Assembly: GCA_007922195.1 (NCBI GenBank)
Contig: ML681992.1
Location: 36,843,918-36,907,917 of the forward strand
DNA from: Podocnemis expansa
Lineage: Eukaryota; Chordata; Testudines; Podocnemididae
Direction of reading: 5' to 3'
Length of the DNA stretch: 64,000 bases
The notes under the pieces were generated by a model that had not been told where the DNA came from, ran no database searches, and was given only the letters and a program-made list of their open reading frames with translations. Both the position numbers and the translations under genes were made by a program. Below, one piece after another: positions 23,201-35,735 of this stretch. Every line of letters starts with the position of its first letter. Within the stretch, counting starts at the first letter, position 1.

Positions 23201-24074
23201 GATCATATTTTATGTTGTTAAAAGAAGTGAATGGTTTGACAGAGCCTATGTATTCCTAGTGTCATTCGTTTGATTAGAGTGGGGGAGAAAAAAAAAAGAT
23301 TGGTCATTGTTCATGTGTGGAGGATGATTCCTAACCTAAACTTTTCACAGGCTCAGAGGAGCCCGGGTGAGCAGTCATGTGTGATACTGCAGGGAAACAT
23401 TTATTAACTGTGTCAAATTCATCCTGACTTCAAAGAAGAGAAGAAATATTTTACCTTTGTAAACAAAGATTTTGTTCCTACCAGAGTTTAAGATGCCTTG
23501 TAATGTAGAAGTTCTCTAAACATTGATTCATTCTAGTTAGAATGAATTGTAAAAGAATGGGAAAGCAAGCAAGGCATTCCAACCCCACAGTGCAATTTCA
23601 TGGTCCTTTTTAGAAGTAACAGTCCATAATTCTTCATGGAAACCAAATAGTGGGGTTGGGGTGGGGTAGGGCTGCTGACTACAAGGAGGTGTGACATGTT
23701 TATACATGAGATGACTATAAATAAAGTGTATCTGGCAAAGCTGGACAATGTTCATCAGTTTCATGGATGGAAAGTTCTGTCTTATTTCTTAAGCAAAAGT
23801 AGCTTCTCCGAAAGTCTTAAGCATCAAGTGTGGAGCCTGAACAGTTTAGTCAAAATATGTAATGCTAATGAATATTATGGAAGGGATATGAACGCTCAGC
23901 TTTCAAAGCAGCCCCTGGTAGCAATTAAGGTAAAATCTTCATGGAGGCAGATTAATCCATACTGAACTACTCTGGGCTTTCTTGCATCTTTTTTGGAAGC
24001 ACCTGCTAGTAGTAAATACAGGATAATTGACTAGATGGACCTTTGCTTTGAAAATTTCTATGTTTTAGGAACCC
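23201..24074. other. No recognised feature
   Basis: Nothing coding. A short ACTAGATGGACCTTTG near 24031 may be the last trace of an old CR1 3' end. Confidence 0.4.
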
Positions 24075-24076
24075 AA

Positions 24077-24124
<48 letters not shown>
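24075..24124. repeat. (AAT)n microsatellite
   Basis: About 16 uninterrupted AAT units, then a break into AATTAATAA. A simple repeat, likely length-polymorphic. Confidence 0.97.
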
Positions 24125-25305
24125 TAATAAAATGGAATCCAAATGAAAGAACTGCGTGTTTCAAAATAAAGAAGTGTGTGTTTCTGCTTACAGTGAGTAA
24201 ATCCAGAGTAACTTCACTATGTCAATTAAGTTACACTGGGAGAAAAAAACAGATTAAGACTGTCTCTACACCATGAGCTAGGGGTGTGACTTCCTTGCTT
24301 GTGTGCATATACTTATGCTAGTTCTCATTAAGCTGGAGTGAGTATAAACAGTAGTGTAGCTACAGTAGCACTGGTAGAGGCATGGCTGAGTCATGCTACA
24401 AACCTACCTGAAACCAGTATGTATGTATCTGTCCCTACTCAGCTGTGTCTCCACTGCTATTTATGCTTATTCTAGTTCTCATTGAACCAGAGCAAGTATG
24501 AGCCCAGAGGCAGAAAAATCACACTGGATTCAGCGGAGTTAGTCTGACTGATGACGACAGATATGTCTTCATAATTGGTTCCACTGGCTTTAATCCCTCT
24601 GATGCTTTGACACACCTCATCATAAGGGACCATATATTCAATTCTGATTGTCATGCTCCACATTGATTTTTGATAATGAGCCAAGTATGTGCTGTGCAAA
24701 TTTTGATGAAGATTAAAATTGCTATATCATATAACAAGAATTAGTAAAAGAAGAAATAGAAGAGAAAGGACTATGAAACTATTCCTAAATTATTAATAAT
24801 TTTTCTTGATATAACGGAAGCACTTATATCTCAGAACAGATCTAATTAAAGTCTGCAAACCACAGTAGTCCAGACTGGTAGGTGTTTACAGTTTCTAAGA
24901 ACCAAATTTTAAAAAGGTTCAATTTCTCATATATATGCAGTTTTATGAAATAAAGAGAACAGGAGTGAAAAAAGTTCTAGTAAAAAGAAGCGAACATGAA
25001 TTGAAACACCAATTCCTTGCTTCTACTGATTGATTGTTTGACCTTTAAATTACTTAGATACTTTGACAGGTGTTTGATATCCAAATCTAAAGGTTGTGTG
25101 TGTTCTGGGGAAAAAAAAGCACTGGGAAAACATTTTGTCAAAATACAGGTTTTAGATATTTGATCACATTTTGTCAATTAAAAATAGGAGAAAACAAATG
25201 TGAAAAAGGATAGCAGACACAAATATTTAAATATACTATATGGGATTGAATTTAGTGTTTATCCTTAATTAGACCTCTTCAACAATATACCTGCAAGCAT
25301 AAGTA
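24125..25305. other. No recognised feature
   Basis: AT-rich sequence. No bounded repeat or coding signal seen. Confidence 0.4.
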
Positions 25306-26280
25306 ACTGGTGAAGCCACATTTGGATTACTGTGTCCAGTTTTGGGCCTTTCTCTGAAGAAAGGATATGGACAAATTAGAGGAAATCCAGTGGTGGGCAA
25401 CAAAAATGATTAGGGAGCTAGAGCATATGACTTATAAGGAGAGGTTTAGGGAAGTAGGATTGTTTAGTTTGCAGAAGAGAAGAATGAGGGTAAAATTGAT
25501 AATGGTCTTCAACTATCTGAGAAGGAGTACCAGGGAGGATGGAACTAGGCCTTTTTCAGAGGTAGTAGCTGACAAAACTAGGAGCAAGGGTCTCAGGATG
25601 CAGTGAGGAAGGTCTAGCCTGGTTATTAAGAAAAAAAAATGCTAGGAGGCTGTAGAAGCACTGGAATGGGTTACCTAGGGAGATGGTGGAATCTCTGAGT
25701 ATGTCTACACTTAAAATTTAATTTGAATTAATGAGGATCAATTCAAATTAAAAAAAATATATGACCACACTGACTTTCATTAATCTGAACTAGGGAATGG
25801 TTTAGTTCAAATTGATGAAAGCTAACTTTGATGTTATAAAATCTCGTTTAACTTCAAAGAGAAGGTTAATTTGAACTCATTAGTTCAAATTAACCCAATG
25901 TAGCTGTGTTAATTCGAACTAACTGATAGTTCAAATTAGCCATGGCTTGATTTTCCCTGTGCAATATCGCCCCCTGCCTAAGTCAAACCAGCAAGTCCTA
26001 TGCATGGACATTCTAGTTCGAATTAGGGTTTCTAGAGTGCCCATGGTAATTTGAATTAACTTAATTCGAACTAATCATTATTAGTTCAAATTTATTATTT
26101 TGAATTAATTTTAAATAACCTTCTAAGTGTAGACATAGCCCTCATCCTTAGAGGTTTGTAAGGTGCAACCTGACAAAGCCATGTGTGGTATGATTTAGAT
26201 GGGATTGGCCCTGCTTTGAGCAAGGCATTGAACTAAATGGTTTCTTGGGATACCTTTCAACCATAATCTTCTATGACTCC
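25306..26280 (+). mobile_element. CR1 LINE 3' fragment, split by a MITE
   Basis: Starts at the ORF2 block encoding KPHLDYCVQFWA (CTGGTGAAGCCACATTTGGA), continues through an open frame (25367-25606) with KMIRELEHMTYKERF and [10 protein letters not shown], then breaks inside GGTGGAATCTC at 25695. It resumes at 26144 with ATCCTTAGAGGTTTGTAAGG and the CR1 3' UTR, ending near CTTCTATGACTCC. The 445-bp interruption is a complete foldback MITE. Diverged and non-functional. Confidence 0.88.
25696..26140. mobile_element. Foldback MITE inserted in CR1 (445 bp)
   Basis: Ends TGAGTATGTCTACACTT and AAGTGTAGACATAGCC are inverted, flanked by CTC (25693-25695 and 26141-26143). Joining the flanks recovers a continuous CR1 3' region. 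The arms use AATTTGAATTAA and TTAGTTCAAATTAA palindromes rather than TTTCGAAA, so this is a distinct subfamily. A central block with AGCAAGTCCTATGCATGGAC (25991-26010) matches the core hairpin of other copies. Confidence 0.85.
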
Positions 26281-26399
26281 GTGAATTCCTCAAAACAATG
26301 ACAGAATCAGATCACTTAAATCCATGCCTGCAACAGTGACACAGTATTCCAAGGACTGTAATAATATGCAGGATAGTCTGACCTCAACCTGGGTCTAGG

Positions 26400-26824
26400 C
26401 AGGGGTTAAAGTATAATTTGATGGGCCCTAGAACCCTGCTGCATGGGGGGGGGCGGCCATACCCGTCAACAGAACCTACTCCCTGCCCCAATACCACCCC
26501 CAGACACACACACATTCACATGCACAGACACCCCCAGCAGCCCCCCCAAGCCCTTTCCTCAGCTGTTTGCAGGCTGCCTGACTGGCTAGAAGCTGCTTCT
26601 GGCCACAAGCTGCTCCGCCCTGCAGGGGGAAGATTCACAAACTCCCAGACTGCCTCAGCTCTCTGCTGGCTGGGCCTAAGGTGGAAGAGGGCTTAAGGTG
26701 GAGCAACCGGAATGCTGCATTCCATCTGCTAATGCTATTTTTTAGGGGCCATGAACACTGTCAGCCTAAAAATAGGGGACCCTAGAACTGCATTCCAGTG
26801 CATTCCCCCTTACTTTAACCCCTG
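26400..26824. mobile_element. Non-autonomous hAT element with CAGGGGTTAAAGTA ends (425 bp)
   Basis: Left end CAGGGGTTAAAGTA and right end TACTTTAACCCCTG are perfect 14-bp terminal inverted repeats. The flanks GGTCTAGG (26392-26399) and GTTCTAGG (26825-26832) match at 7 of 8 bases. The interior carries a further inverted block, GGGCCCTAGAACCCTG on the left against GGGGACCCTAGAACTGCATT on the right, and an AC-rich stretch near 26510. The open frame 26418-26696 is not credible as a gene. Confidence 0.92.
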
Positions 26825-26832
26825 GTTCTAGG

Positions 26833-29800
26833 AGGGGATCATAAGACTTTCCAGCTCTAGTGATTCTAGCCCTGCCCAGTGGAATCTGTGCCCTGATGAC
26901 AGGGTCTGATATACAAAGATGTCATCCTATGAAATAAATCATAAGTGAAACAAACTTACGGTGATTCAACAACTAGACTGTATTTTAACAATATGAACTT
27001 CTAAATTCAGCTGCACTGACACAAACCCCTGACTATAAACTACAACCAAACACATGATGCACACCTCCACACCAAAGAAATAAACAAATCCAAGCAAGCA
27101 ATAAATACAGAGAAAAGGGAGTACCATAGGGGGTGCCTGTGCTTTATCACCCCCTGCTGACCTAGTATAGTGCTGCAGATGTTCTGTGACTCAACTTCTC
27201 TTTTCTCAGAGTCCTGTAAGAACTCTTCATAATACAGAGGAGTATCAGATAAAAATTCCCTTTTGCAGTTCTGTTTTATTAAATTAAAATAACCTTGAAA
27301 TAACTCTCTCCTCTTGAGCTAATGGGGTTGTACCTCCCTCTTCCTGAGTGTCTGTAGTCTGTGGGAGCCCTCTTCCCTTTGGAAAGCTTCTCTCTCTGAG
27401 GCAATCCTCCTGCAATACAGCACTGATGGACTTTTATCTGTGCCAAGTGACCATCATTACATTAACTGAATGTAGGTTTAGTCCCCTTAAATTAACTCTT
27501 TATGGGTAGATTGGATTCAGAATTCCCTTATGGGAGAAGAAATGACATAGCAGGGAAGATGAAATATTTGCAGTGATACTACATTTACCTTATAAACAAG
27601 ACATCATTAACAGTTTAATTCTAATTATATTTTTCCATAATAGTTCATGCATAATGAATTTAGCTACATAAGGAATCCATGTAGCACAGATATTAGTATT
27701 TTTGAATTAACTAAACTATTTTGATTGAAGTGGTCATTTTTATATTTTACAGTTTCATTTGTACTTGCATTAGAAAGGAAACCCAATGTTTTATTGTTCT
27801 TTACATTCCTTTCAGGACTATTTTTAGGAACTTCTATTTGGATGATTATTTCTGTCTGATGCATACCTGACTAACACATAAAATCAGAAGAACAGGAGGA
27901 AGATGAATGCTTGTTTCGCATTGTGTTTACAGGAAAATCCTTCCATTGATTTATGTCTCCATCTGCTGAATGCATAGTTTTAAATCTGCCTCTGAAAACA
28001 TGGATCAACAATATTGCCAATGCATTTTTAGAGAGCTTAAACCTTCTGCATTCTGCTAAAGCTACAAGATCAAATCAGTGTATCCTTTGCTGTCAAAATC
28101 AGTTTGCATTTGTTCAACTAAGAGGCACAGGTATTCAATTTTAGGACTGTATCTGGCTTAAAGACAAAGAATCAGAACTGATTTCTTGTGTTATCATACC
28201 AAATAGACAGAAGATAGTAACCAAATAAGCTACCAAACTCCAATGAAAGAACATCTGCTTTGTCTAATATTGTATTAATATTATAACAGCCTTTGGCCTT
28301 CTGAAAGTTTCACTGAAAAAATGTGTCTGTATACATATATTAAGTTTTAAAAAATAATGCAAAATGTCATAAATTCTCATATAAAATGCCAATGTAGAAT
28401 TTATCTTTCTGAAGCTATACTGCTCTGTTTTAACTTGTATTTATGCCAATTGTAGTGTGATCTTCTGAGATCACAAGAGCTAACTGGTACTTTGCCAAGA
28501 TAACATCAATGACAACCTACTTATGGAAGTTTTGTTGGTGATGTAACAGGCAGCAAGTTTCCCTATGAGTAATGCATTTTGAATTGGATTTCTTTTTCCT
28601 ATGGAAAATACTGATACTTTGAAATTTATCACTCTAGATTGGGAGGACAAATTGAAATATCAAGGTTTTTTCCAGGCAACAGAAATGTGGTTAATTGAAT
28701 TGTTTTCCTTTTTTTTTTTTTTTTGAATGAAACATTCTTGCAGTCTCAGATTGAAATATTTCAGTTTTATCTGTTAAACCAAATCTAAGTTTTTCATTTC
28801 CACTTGATTCAAATTTAATCTGTCTCCCTAAATTGCTGTAGTGTATCATTGAAGATTTAATTTGAATTCCAAGGTAACTGAAATTTCTCCTTCATAGCTT
28901 GGGATCCCTTTTGGATTAGTTCACTCATGATAGATTATGCTCATGTGACTCCTGTGATATACGACATAAATTGAACCAAAGGCGAGAATGTGGTGCATCA
29001 GAAAGAATGGTAGCAACAAACACTTGAACTGCAATTTTCATAAAACATGATTGCAGCTCATATAGCTACAGATTAACAAACTGAAGTCTTTCAGTTTGGA
29101 TCAATTTGACCTGAGATGCTTCATCTGTAGCCTGTAGAGCCAATTTTAGCATTTATTTTATTTAGCAGTAATGTAAAGAACCTATGGGCCTATATCCTAC
29201 AAGACATTGACTTCAACAGTTGGCATAAGACTTGAGTTATGAATTTTGACATGGATAAATGGCCCAAAGGTGACCCTAAATTTTGGAAAACAGAGTGTTT
29301 AAGGAAGAAGTTTGTCTCTAATGACACCAGCCACCCATAGGAATACAATTACCAAGTTTGGGATATATTAGGTCAGGAAAATCTGAAAATATCTGATCAC
29401 AGGTGCCCTATAGTAATTAACTGACATATATGATAATAAGTAGAGATTGTTAATATACAAACCTATGGGAAAAGGGCATCACAACATTAGTACCATGAGG
29501 AAATACAAGCAAGGAAGAAGGAATAAACCCCTACTGAATATCCATTAGACGCAGTGGCATGAGCATAACATATTGTAAGAAAACATCTCAGCCTGTGTGC
29601 TGGGAGAGAGAGCCTTTGAGAGATGCCAGGATGAGAGCCACTGGTGACAATGAAGAAGTGATAAAGAAGAAGATAATGGGTAACTTTTCAAGTTTTTCTG
29701 CAAAGAATGGTGTGAGTATATGGATGTTCAAATGTACATTCTGTTTTACCTCCATCTATCCTGCTGGGTTAGAGTACTTGAGTTTGCTTAGTGTATTAAT

Positions 29801-32225
29801 AAACTATTACAAATACACAAGTGTTCCAAAAGTATGATTTTTGTATCTGTGCACACAGGTGTACTCTGTTTAACAACAATTTTAATAAAATTGTGCCTGA
29901 TCTTGAAACAAGAACATGTCAACCCTCACAATGATAACTAGGAATTCTTAAGTAGCCAATATATATATGATTCATTGATTTGGCTCTATATTTTGATTTT
30001 CCCCAATGGAAAAGTTAAATTTTGGGTGAAAATTGAAATTTTGCAGAATCTGCTTTATTCATTTAGAAAAATGAAATTGAAAATTCCTGACCAGCTCTAC
30101 TTATGAGTCAATACTAAGCCAATATATTAGCACAGTGTTAGGTTTTGGTGAGGTCCAAATAATTCAGTGGCATGTGACACTAGCTACTGGAAGGTATTAG
30201 CAGAGCGGTTAGAGATACAGTAGGACTACTCATGAAGCAAGATACTACTCATCATGTACAGTTGGGAGAACCAACTGCAAAGTGAACGGAGGTAGGTTCA
30301 AATATGACTAATTGCATCTTTAAGTATCTGATCTATACCTGCAATCAAATAATGAAAGAAGTAGCTGCTCTATTACAGGTGATTTTGCACTCAGCAAAGG
30401 GTGTCCATTACTGTGAATATTTGCAGTTGGATTGAATAGTCACATCCAGTGAAGACTCAACATACGGCTATGCTACATATTCCTATTGGTGGCATGCAGA
30501 ATAAGTATACTACATGTTCCTTCAGCACGAGTATGAACAGCAGTGGAGATGCTGAATCAGTCCTTGAGCACTGAAGAATCATGGCTGAACTCTGCTGTAA
30601 ATTCACCAAAACAGAGACTCCCTCATTTACATTGGTATTTTACCAGTGTACAACCCTGCTGCCTCAGTCTTTCCCCACTGCCAGGAGATGCTGGAGCTTT
30701 TCCCCACACCAGTCTTTCACTGATGTGAAAGGCTGCACCTTTTTTGTCACTGTGACATATGGCTGCACATTCCCTCCATGCCACAAATGGGGTGCATTGA
30801 AGACAAACCTTTAACCGAGTTACATATTTTGAATTCCATAATTCTAATTCTCAAGGGCTAGACTGATCCTTCTGCACAGTGCTGGGAAAGGATTGTGTAG
30901 CTGGTCTGCTCCAGGAAGCATTTTGAATCAGAGACACTGCTCATCAGTATAGTTTGTCACATGCTCCTTGGTTGTCCTATGGAAAAAGTAATTATAGCCA
31001 TTTTCAGGGGACAGTTCATTTCCCCCCATGCTCAGCTAGCTCTCCAAAGCAGCAAGTGGGAAAACTTCCATGTTCTCCCCTCCACTTGCTCCCGCCAACA
31101 GTAGGTATCTCTAAAATGGAAAAAATCTCTAGTCTCCCACTATGGTCCTATGGCCTCACATCAATCACAAACTAGTCCTTAAACGTGCAAAGGTTACTTT
31201 GTTGTTACATTGCATTCTGCAGTTGCATTAAAACTTAAATCCACAAAAATCAATCACCAAACTGTATATTTATTCACACTGACATTTATATTACTGACAG
31301 AGTACAAGAGTACAGCTCTGATCACCAAGCATACAAATCAGTAGCGAACAACTTGTCTTCTTCACCATAAATCCCATGGCCAGGATTTACTTTTGAAAGT
31401 ATGCTTTATATAACTTATCAATTCATCACTGGTGCTGTAAGTCCCTCTGAAATGAATCTCTTAAAAATAGCATGCACTTGCTTGTTGAACAGTTTACACA
31501 AAGTATTATGCCATTTTAAAGTCTGTGTACAGGTTTAAGATACGAGAAACTACTGCTTCATCTCTGAGTGCTACAAAAAAAAAATCAATGTCAGCAGCTA
31601 CAGTATATTAGTTAGACACATTAAGAAAGGAAACTAATAAAAAATAATCCAAACACTGACAACTGCTAAAAGCTACAAGATGTATTTGATCATATTTTTG
31701 CTAACATTCGTTTATAAGACACTTTTAAATGGCTTATGTTCTTAATTCCTTTTCATAAACCTGAAGATTGAAAAGCACCATGGATTTCTCAAAATAGATT
31801 TTTTGTGATTTATGATCAGACAGGGAAATATTGCTGTTACATTACTGAAAGTATCCAAGACAAAATTTTTATGATTAAAAATCATACCATATACTCAGTC
31901 TCCAAAGTATTATACCTGTAGTTATAAAACTTATTTCCCCATAAATCTTCTACATATTTAGTTGCCTTCTCATAGTTCATATCACCTGGGTTTAGTCTCA
32001 GTAACAACTTAATTTTTCTGATTGCAACTTGTGTGATGACAAATCATCAAGGAACTCTGCAATCTCCCCAAAACATTTTTCTTCCCGTACATTGTATTCT
32101 TTAGACTTGACATTTATGTGTTTTTAAAGATTTTAAATTTGATTATTGAATTTAACTAGCAGGAATTAAACACAGCATGGAGTGCAAAGATACAGTGTTG
32201 CTGGAACTAAAAATCTACTCACAAA
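26833..32225. other. Five kilobases with nothing recognised
   Basis: The largest quiet block in the window. AT-rich throughout, with a 17-base T run near 28709. No open frame over 100 codons, no TIR element, no CR1 or PLE block seen by eye. It may hold old decayed repeats, for example a TTTACATTGGTATTTTACCAG-like palindrome trace near 30625, or intron sequence. Confidence 0.5.
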
Positions 32226-32346
32226 GGGTATGTCTACACTATAGCCCTACATCAGTTTAAAGCCCCTTAAGTCAACTTAAACAAAGACCAGTCTATATTT
32301 AGAAACTATTAAGTCAACGTAAGCAATTGCTTAAGTCAACTTAATA
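32226..32346. mobile_element. Left half of a foldback MITE
   Basis: Begins with the family terminus GGGTATGTCTACACTA, followed by TTAAGTCAAC units identical in style to the repeat at 22.9-23.2 kb. No matching GTGTAGACATA terminus occurs downstream. The sequence passes into GC-rich DNA (32347-32570) that may be the residual core. A truncated copy. Confidence 0.65.
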
Positions 32347-32717
32347 ACTCATGCCCCCTTCCTCACCTAGGGGTGTGATCAGGATGCGGGGCCCTGATCC
32401 AGACCCAGGAGGCCTGATCAGGCTCCTGCCGAGTGGCAAGGAGCTGGGGGACAGATTTGGCTCCCAGCCCCTCTGCATGGGTGGCAGGGGCTGGCAGCTG
32501 ACTCCTGCCCTGGCAGCTTGCAAGCAGCCAGGAGCGTGCAGAGTCAGCTCCTACCCTGATACAATCCCTTGCTCTGCATATCCTGATTATGAGATGCTGG
32601 GACTGGATGACACTGGAAAGGGAAAAATCTCAGTTTTGACAAAATGACATTTTCCAACATGAAAATCTGGAAAAACTATAAGTAGTATTCTTTAATATTT
32701 TTATTACTATAGGACCT

Positions 32718-33734
32718 TGTAACACAGCTGCTCACCCTCCCGAAGGGGAGGGGGCAGCTAATCAGGGTCTCCAGCCCTTCATAGGGCAGGACTGCCAAGT
32801 CCTTAGCCCCAAGGCAGGGCAAAAGTTCCAAAGTCTCAACCCTCTGCAGGGCCAGGTATCAAGTCTCTAGCCTTCTCAGCAGGGCAAAAGTCACATAATC
32901 TCTAGGGTACAAGAGGGGGTGAATAGCAGTGCTGCCTCTTGGGTCCACAACCCACGAGAGGGCGCTCAGTGCAGGGAGAGAAATCAGTGGAGGTGTAGGG
33001 TCACACAATCCCACTGTGTCCCAGCCCAGGTCCCCAGCAGGATCTGGTGTTTCCATGCAGGGGTCAGTGGGGTCCTGGCCACAACACGCTGACCCCAAGG
33101 GTTGGTGTTCATATTCCCCAGTGCCAATCCCAGCCCTACTTCCTGGCAGTACCTGAGTTGGAGGCTCCTACATGGGCTCCTCGGGGTAGCCAGCCGGGAT
33201 AGACTGTAGAACCCCTCCATCTCATCAGGCAGTGGCAGGCCTGTTAGCCTATCAGGTTCATCAATGGATGGCAGCTCCTCCAGGGTGCATGGCTCAGTGG
33301 TCAAGGGATCCTCACCAGCCAGGGGTAGCTCCTCCAAGTCGTGAGAGTGGGTGGGGGCTTGCAGTCCCTGGTGAGAGGGGTCTCTTGGGGTCCAGCAGCC
33401 CTCCTTTCTAGCAGCGCTTCCGCGGGGCTGGTGACAGCCCAGGGTTCAGGCATTATCTCCCAGTCTCCAGCAATGGACAGTCCTTGCCAGATGCTTGGAT
33501 CCGGATCTGTAGGCTATAGCTCCGTTCTCCTGCAGGGTGACCCGGGATCAGGAGAGAAACGTCCTTCTCCTTTGGTGGCTGGAACTGGACTGAGCTGCCT
33601 GCCTCCCTTCTTGTACTTCCTGCCCTGCCCCTCTGCTTCTGGCCTGACTAACAGGCTGCTCCTGGCTCCGCCCCCCTACAGTCAGGCAGCTCTCTCTGGG
33701 CTGTCTGCGAGGGGGGCCATGCCTTCCTACTACA
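32718..33734. mobile_element. Solo LTR (1017 bp)
   Basis: Starts TGTAACACAGC and ends CTACTACA, with the canonical TG...CA termini. It is flanked by identical GACCT at 32713-32717 and 33735-33739, a 5-bp target duplication. The interior is GC-rich, with repeated CAGGGC...AAGTC units near 32780-32885. No internal retroviral or Gypsy coding region adjoins it, so it fits a solo LTR left by LTR-LTR recombination. The open frame 33341-33901 overruns the LTR end and is not a gene. Endogenous retrovirus versus Gypsy origin cannot be decided from the LTR alone. Confidence 0.75.
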
Positions 33735-33932
33735 GACCTATATTGTTTCTTTATGAAAAGCCAGGCAAAATTTCATGCTTAAAATTGCTTATCTACTTTC
33801 TTTTTTATACTAGTAGAATTGGAAGGATACTGCAGCAAAATTTCTACAAATACTTGTACATGTTTTTACATGTAGGCACCCTATACTTTAGGAGCCTTTA
33901 AATTTAATTAGGAGGCTTTGAAGCAGAGCTTG

Positions 33933-34591
33933 TGTGCTGCAAGTTCTGCCACTGAAAGTCAACAATTCCCATGATCTCTTGGGAAAAGGGAGAGAGACCC
34001 TTCCTGCCCCTCCAGGGAGCACAGGACGACAAGGTGGTCCATATTTTAGGAGTAAATGCATAGCTGATTCTGAAAGGCTGGTAACTGTTCCTGGTGTTCC
34101 CAACACTACTTCTGGGGGTCTTGAGACTGCTGGAGGCTTACTTGAGCAGGGAGCTTTGGAGGTTGGTGGCCTTCCTCAACCTAAAGCAGGATCTGAGCAT
34201 AGAGCTAGCTGAGCTGGACCTCACTAAGTGGTGTGAGTTTGCCCCGTCTTCCATTTTGGAGCTGTGCTTGTAAAGGAAGGGAGCCTGAAGAGAGACTGAC
34301 TGCACTTGAGAAAAGGCAGCATGGCAGTCCCTTTGGACCAGGGCCTAGACTGCTGCAATTTGGTTGGGCTCACTGCAGATCTTCAGCATGGTACTGAGTG
34401 GATACACTGAACCAACAGAGTGCTGCTTTGTCTCTTTCATCAAACCTTCAAGCGCACCCACGCAAGCAAGGGGTCAGGGTTCTGAACTCTGGGGGAGTGG
34501 GCACTCTGGAAGGGGGTGAAACGGCTGTGTAAATACCAATCAGATAAATTTCCTTTAAACTGTATTCTGTGTCTGTTCATTGATTTATTCA
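33933..34591 (+). mobile_element. LTR-like segment, possible second solo LTR (659 bp)
   Basis: Starts TGTGCTGC and ends TTATTCA, with CTTG at both flanks (33929-33932 and 34592-34595), a possible 4-bp duplication. Near the right end, CAGATAAATTTCCTTTAAAC looks like a polyadenylation region, suggesting plus orientation. A 4-bp match is weak evidence, so this is a candidate only. Confidence 0.4.
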
Positions 34592-34728
34592 CTTGCCCCT
34601 GTGTGTTTTAAATAGTATCAATATTGAATTTCATCCTGTTATGGCAAGTTTTCTTTGTTACATAAAGGTTTGTTAACATAGAATTTAAGCACATTGAATG
34701 TATTGTATATATAATTAGTAAGTTTGAA

Positions 34729-35110
34729 CAGGAGCGTTGCTGCCCTGGGGAGGGACCCAGGGCACCGGCCAAGGCCCCACCCCCTGCCCCAGGCCATGCC
34801 CCCTGGCCACAGGCCATGCCCTCAGCCGGGGACAGGGCCAGGAGTGGCCACCGCGGCCGCACGCAGCCGGCCCCAGATCCCTGGCTGCAGACAGGGCCGG
34901 GAGTGGAAGCCATGGCTGCAGGCGGCTGGGCCCTGGATCGCGGCCAGAGATGGGGCTGGGAGTGGCAGCTGCAGTGGCGAGCAGCTGGGCCCTGGATCCC
35001 AGGCCCGATTGGGCCAGAGACCATCAGAGGTGGGGCCCCACAGGACCCAGGCCACTGGTGCTGGGATTCTGGGCATGGACCCCGTGTGCCCAGTGCCAAC
35101 AATGCCCCTG
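34729..35110. mobile_element. GC-rich hAT MITE, full-length copy (382 bp)
   Basis: Ends CAGGAGCGTTGCTG and, inverted, CAGGGGCATTGTTG. Flanks AGTTTGAA (34721-34728) and AATTTGAG (35111-35118) match at 6 of 8 bases, both differences being transitions. It is strikingly GC-rich in an AT-rich setting. It shares GGCCACAGGCCA, CAGCTGGGCCCTGGATCC and GGGCATGGACCCCGTGTG-type blocks with the element at 63,030. Overlapping long open frames on both strands arise from composition. Confidence 0.85.
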
Positions 35111-35118
35111 AATTTGAG

Positions 35119-35735
35119 TTAGACCCGTGCCACTGATTATTATTCTTATCAGCATGGGTTTAGTTCTGGATGGCTCCCAAGGCATGCCACTGAGCATGTA
35201 CAGGAATCACCCAGGTGGAGGCACTGCTAAGTTTAATTTATTATAAAGTGAAGGGACTGCAGCGGAGGAGTGGATAGAAGATTCCTACTTAACCCACATC
35301 ACCACTGGGAAGCTCAGGATCTCCTGGTTATCAGCAACATTAGCACCTGTCCACAGCTGAATGTTGCCTTCTTGCAAGTAACCCAGGGAGAAAAAGGAGG
35401 GGATTACATAAACAAAACCACTTTTACTACTATTTGCAGAATATTGGCTTTCCATAAATCTTCCACCAAGAAAGCTGCACTGGAATAGTCACTGAAAGAA
35501 ATAACTATGGTGATTATTTTAGGATTTGTGTGGAATGAAAATTTCCAGCTCATAGTTGTTCATATTTCCACTAGAAACAACTTTCAAGAAGTCAGGAAAC
35601 AGATTAGCCAGTGTGATAGGTTTCCAGTTTCACATCAGATGTTTGCAGTAAACATGAACAAGCTTCAGAACAAATCTTATTTGCATAACTTATTCAGGGT
35701 CAGACTGTGAAATTCATTGTATTCCTTTGCAGGGG
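35119..35735. other. No recognised feature
   Basis: AT-leaning spacer between the hAT element and an LTR-like segment. Confidence 0.4.

Noticed and set aside
24075..24124. CRISPR-like array
   Set aside because: It is an uninterrupted trinucleotide microsatellite without spacers, in a vertebrate-type sequence.
33341..33901. 186-codon open frame resembling a small secreted protein
   Set aside because: It starts inside the solo LTR and continues past the LTR end and its GACCT duplication. The hydrophobic parts come from pyrimidine-rich DNA.
34608..35136. Open frames of 84-164 codons on both strands
   Set aside because: They are contained in or overrun a 382-bp GC-rich hAT MITE whose boundaries are set by TIRs and flanking duplications.
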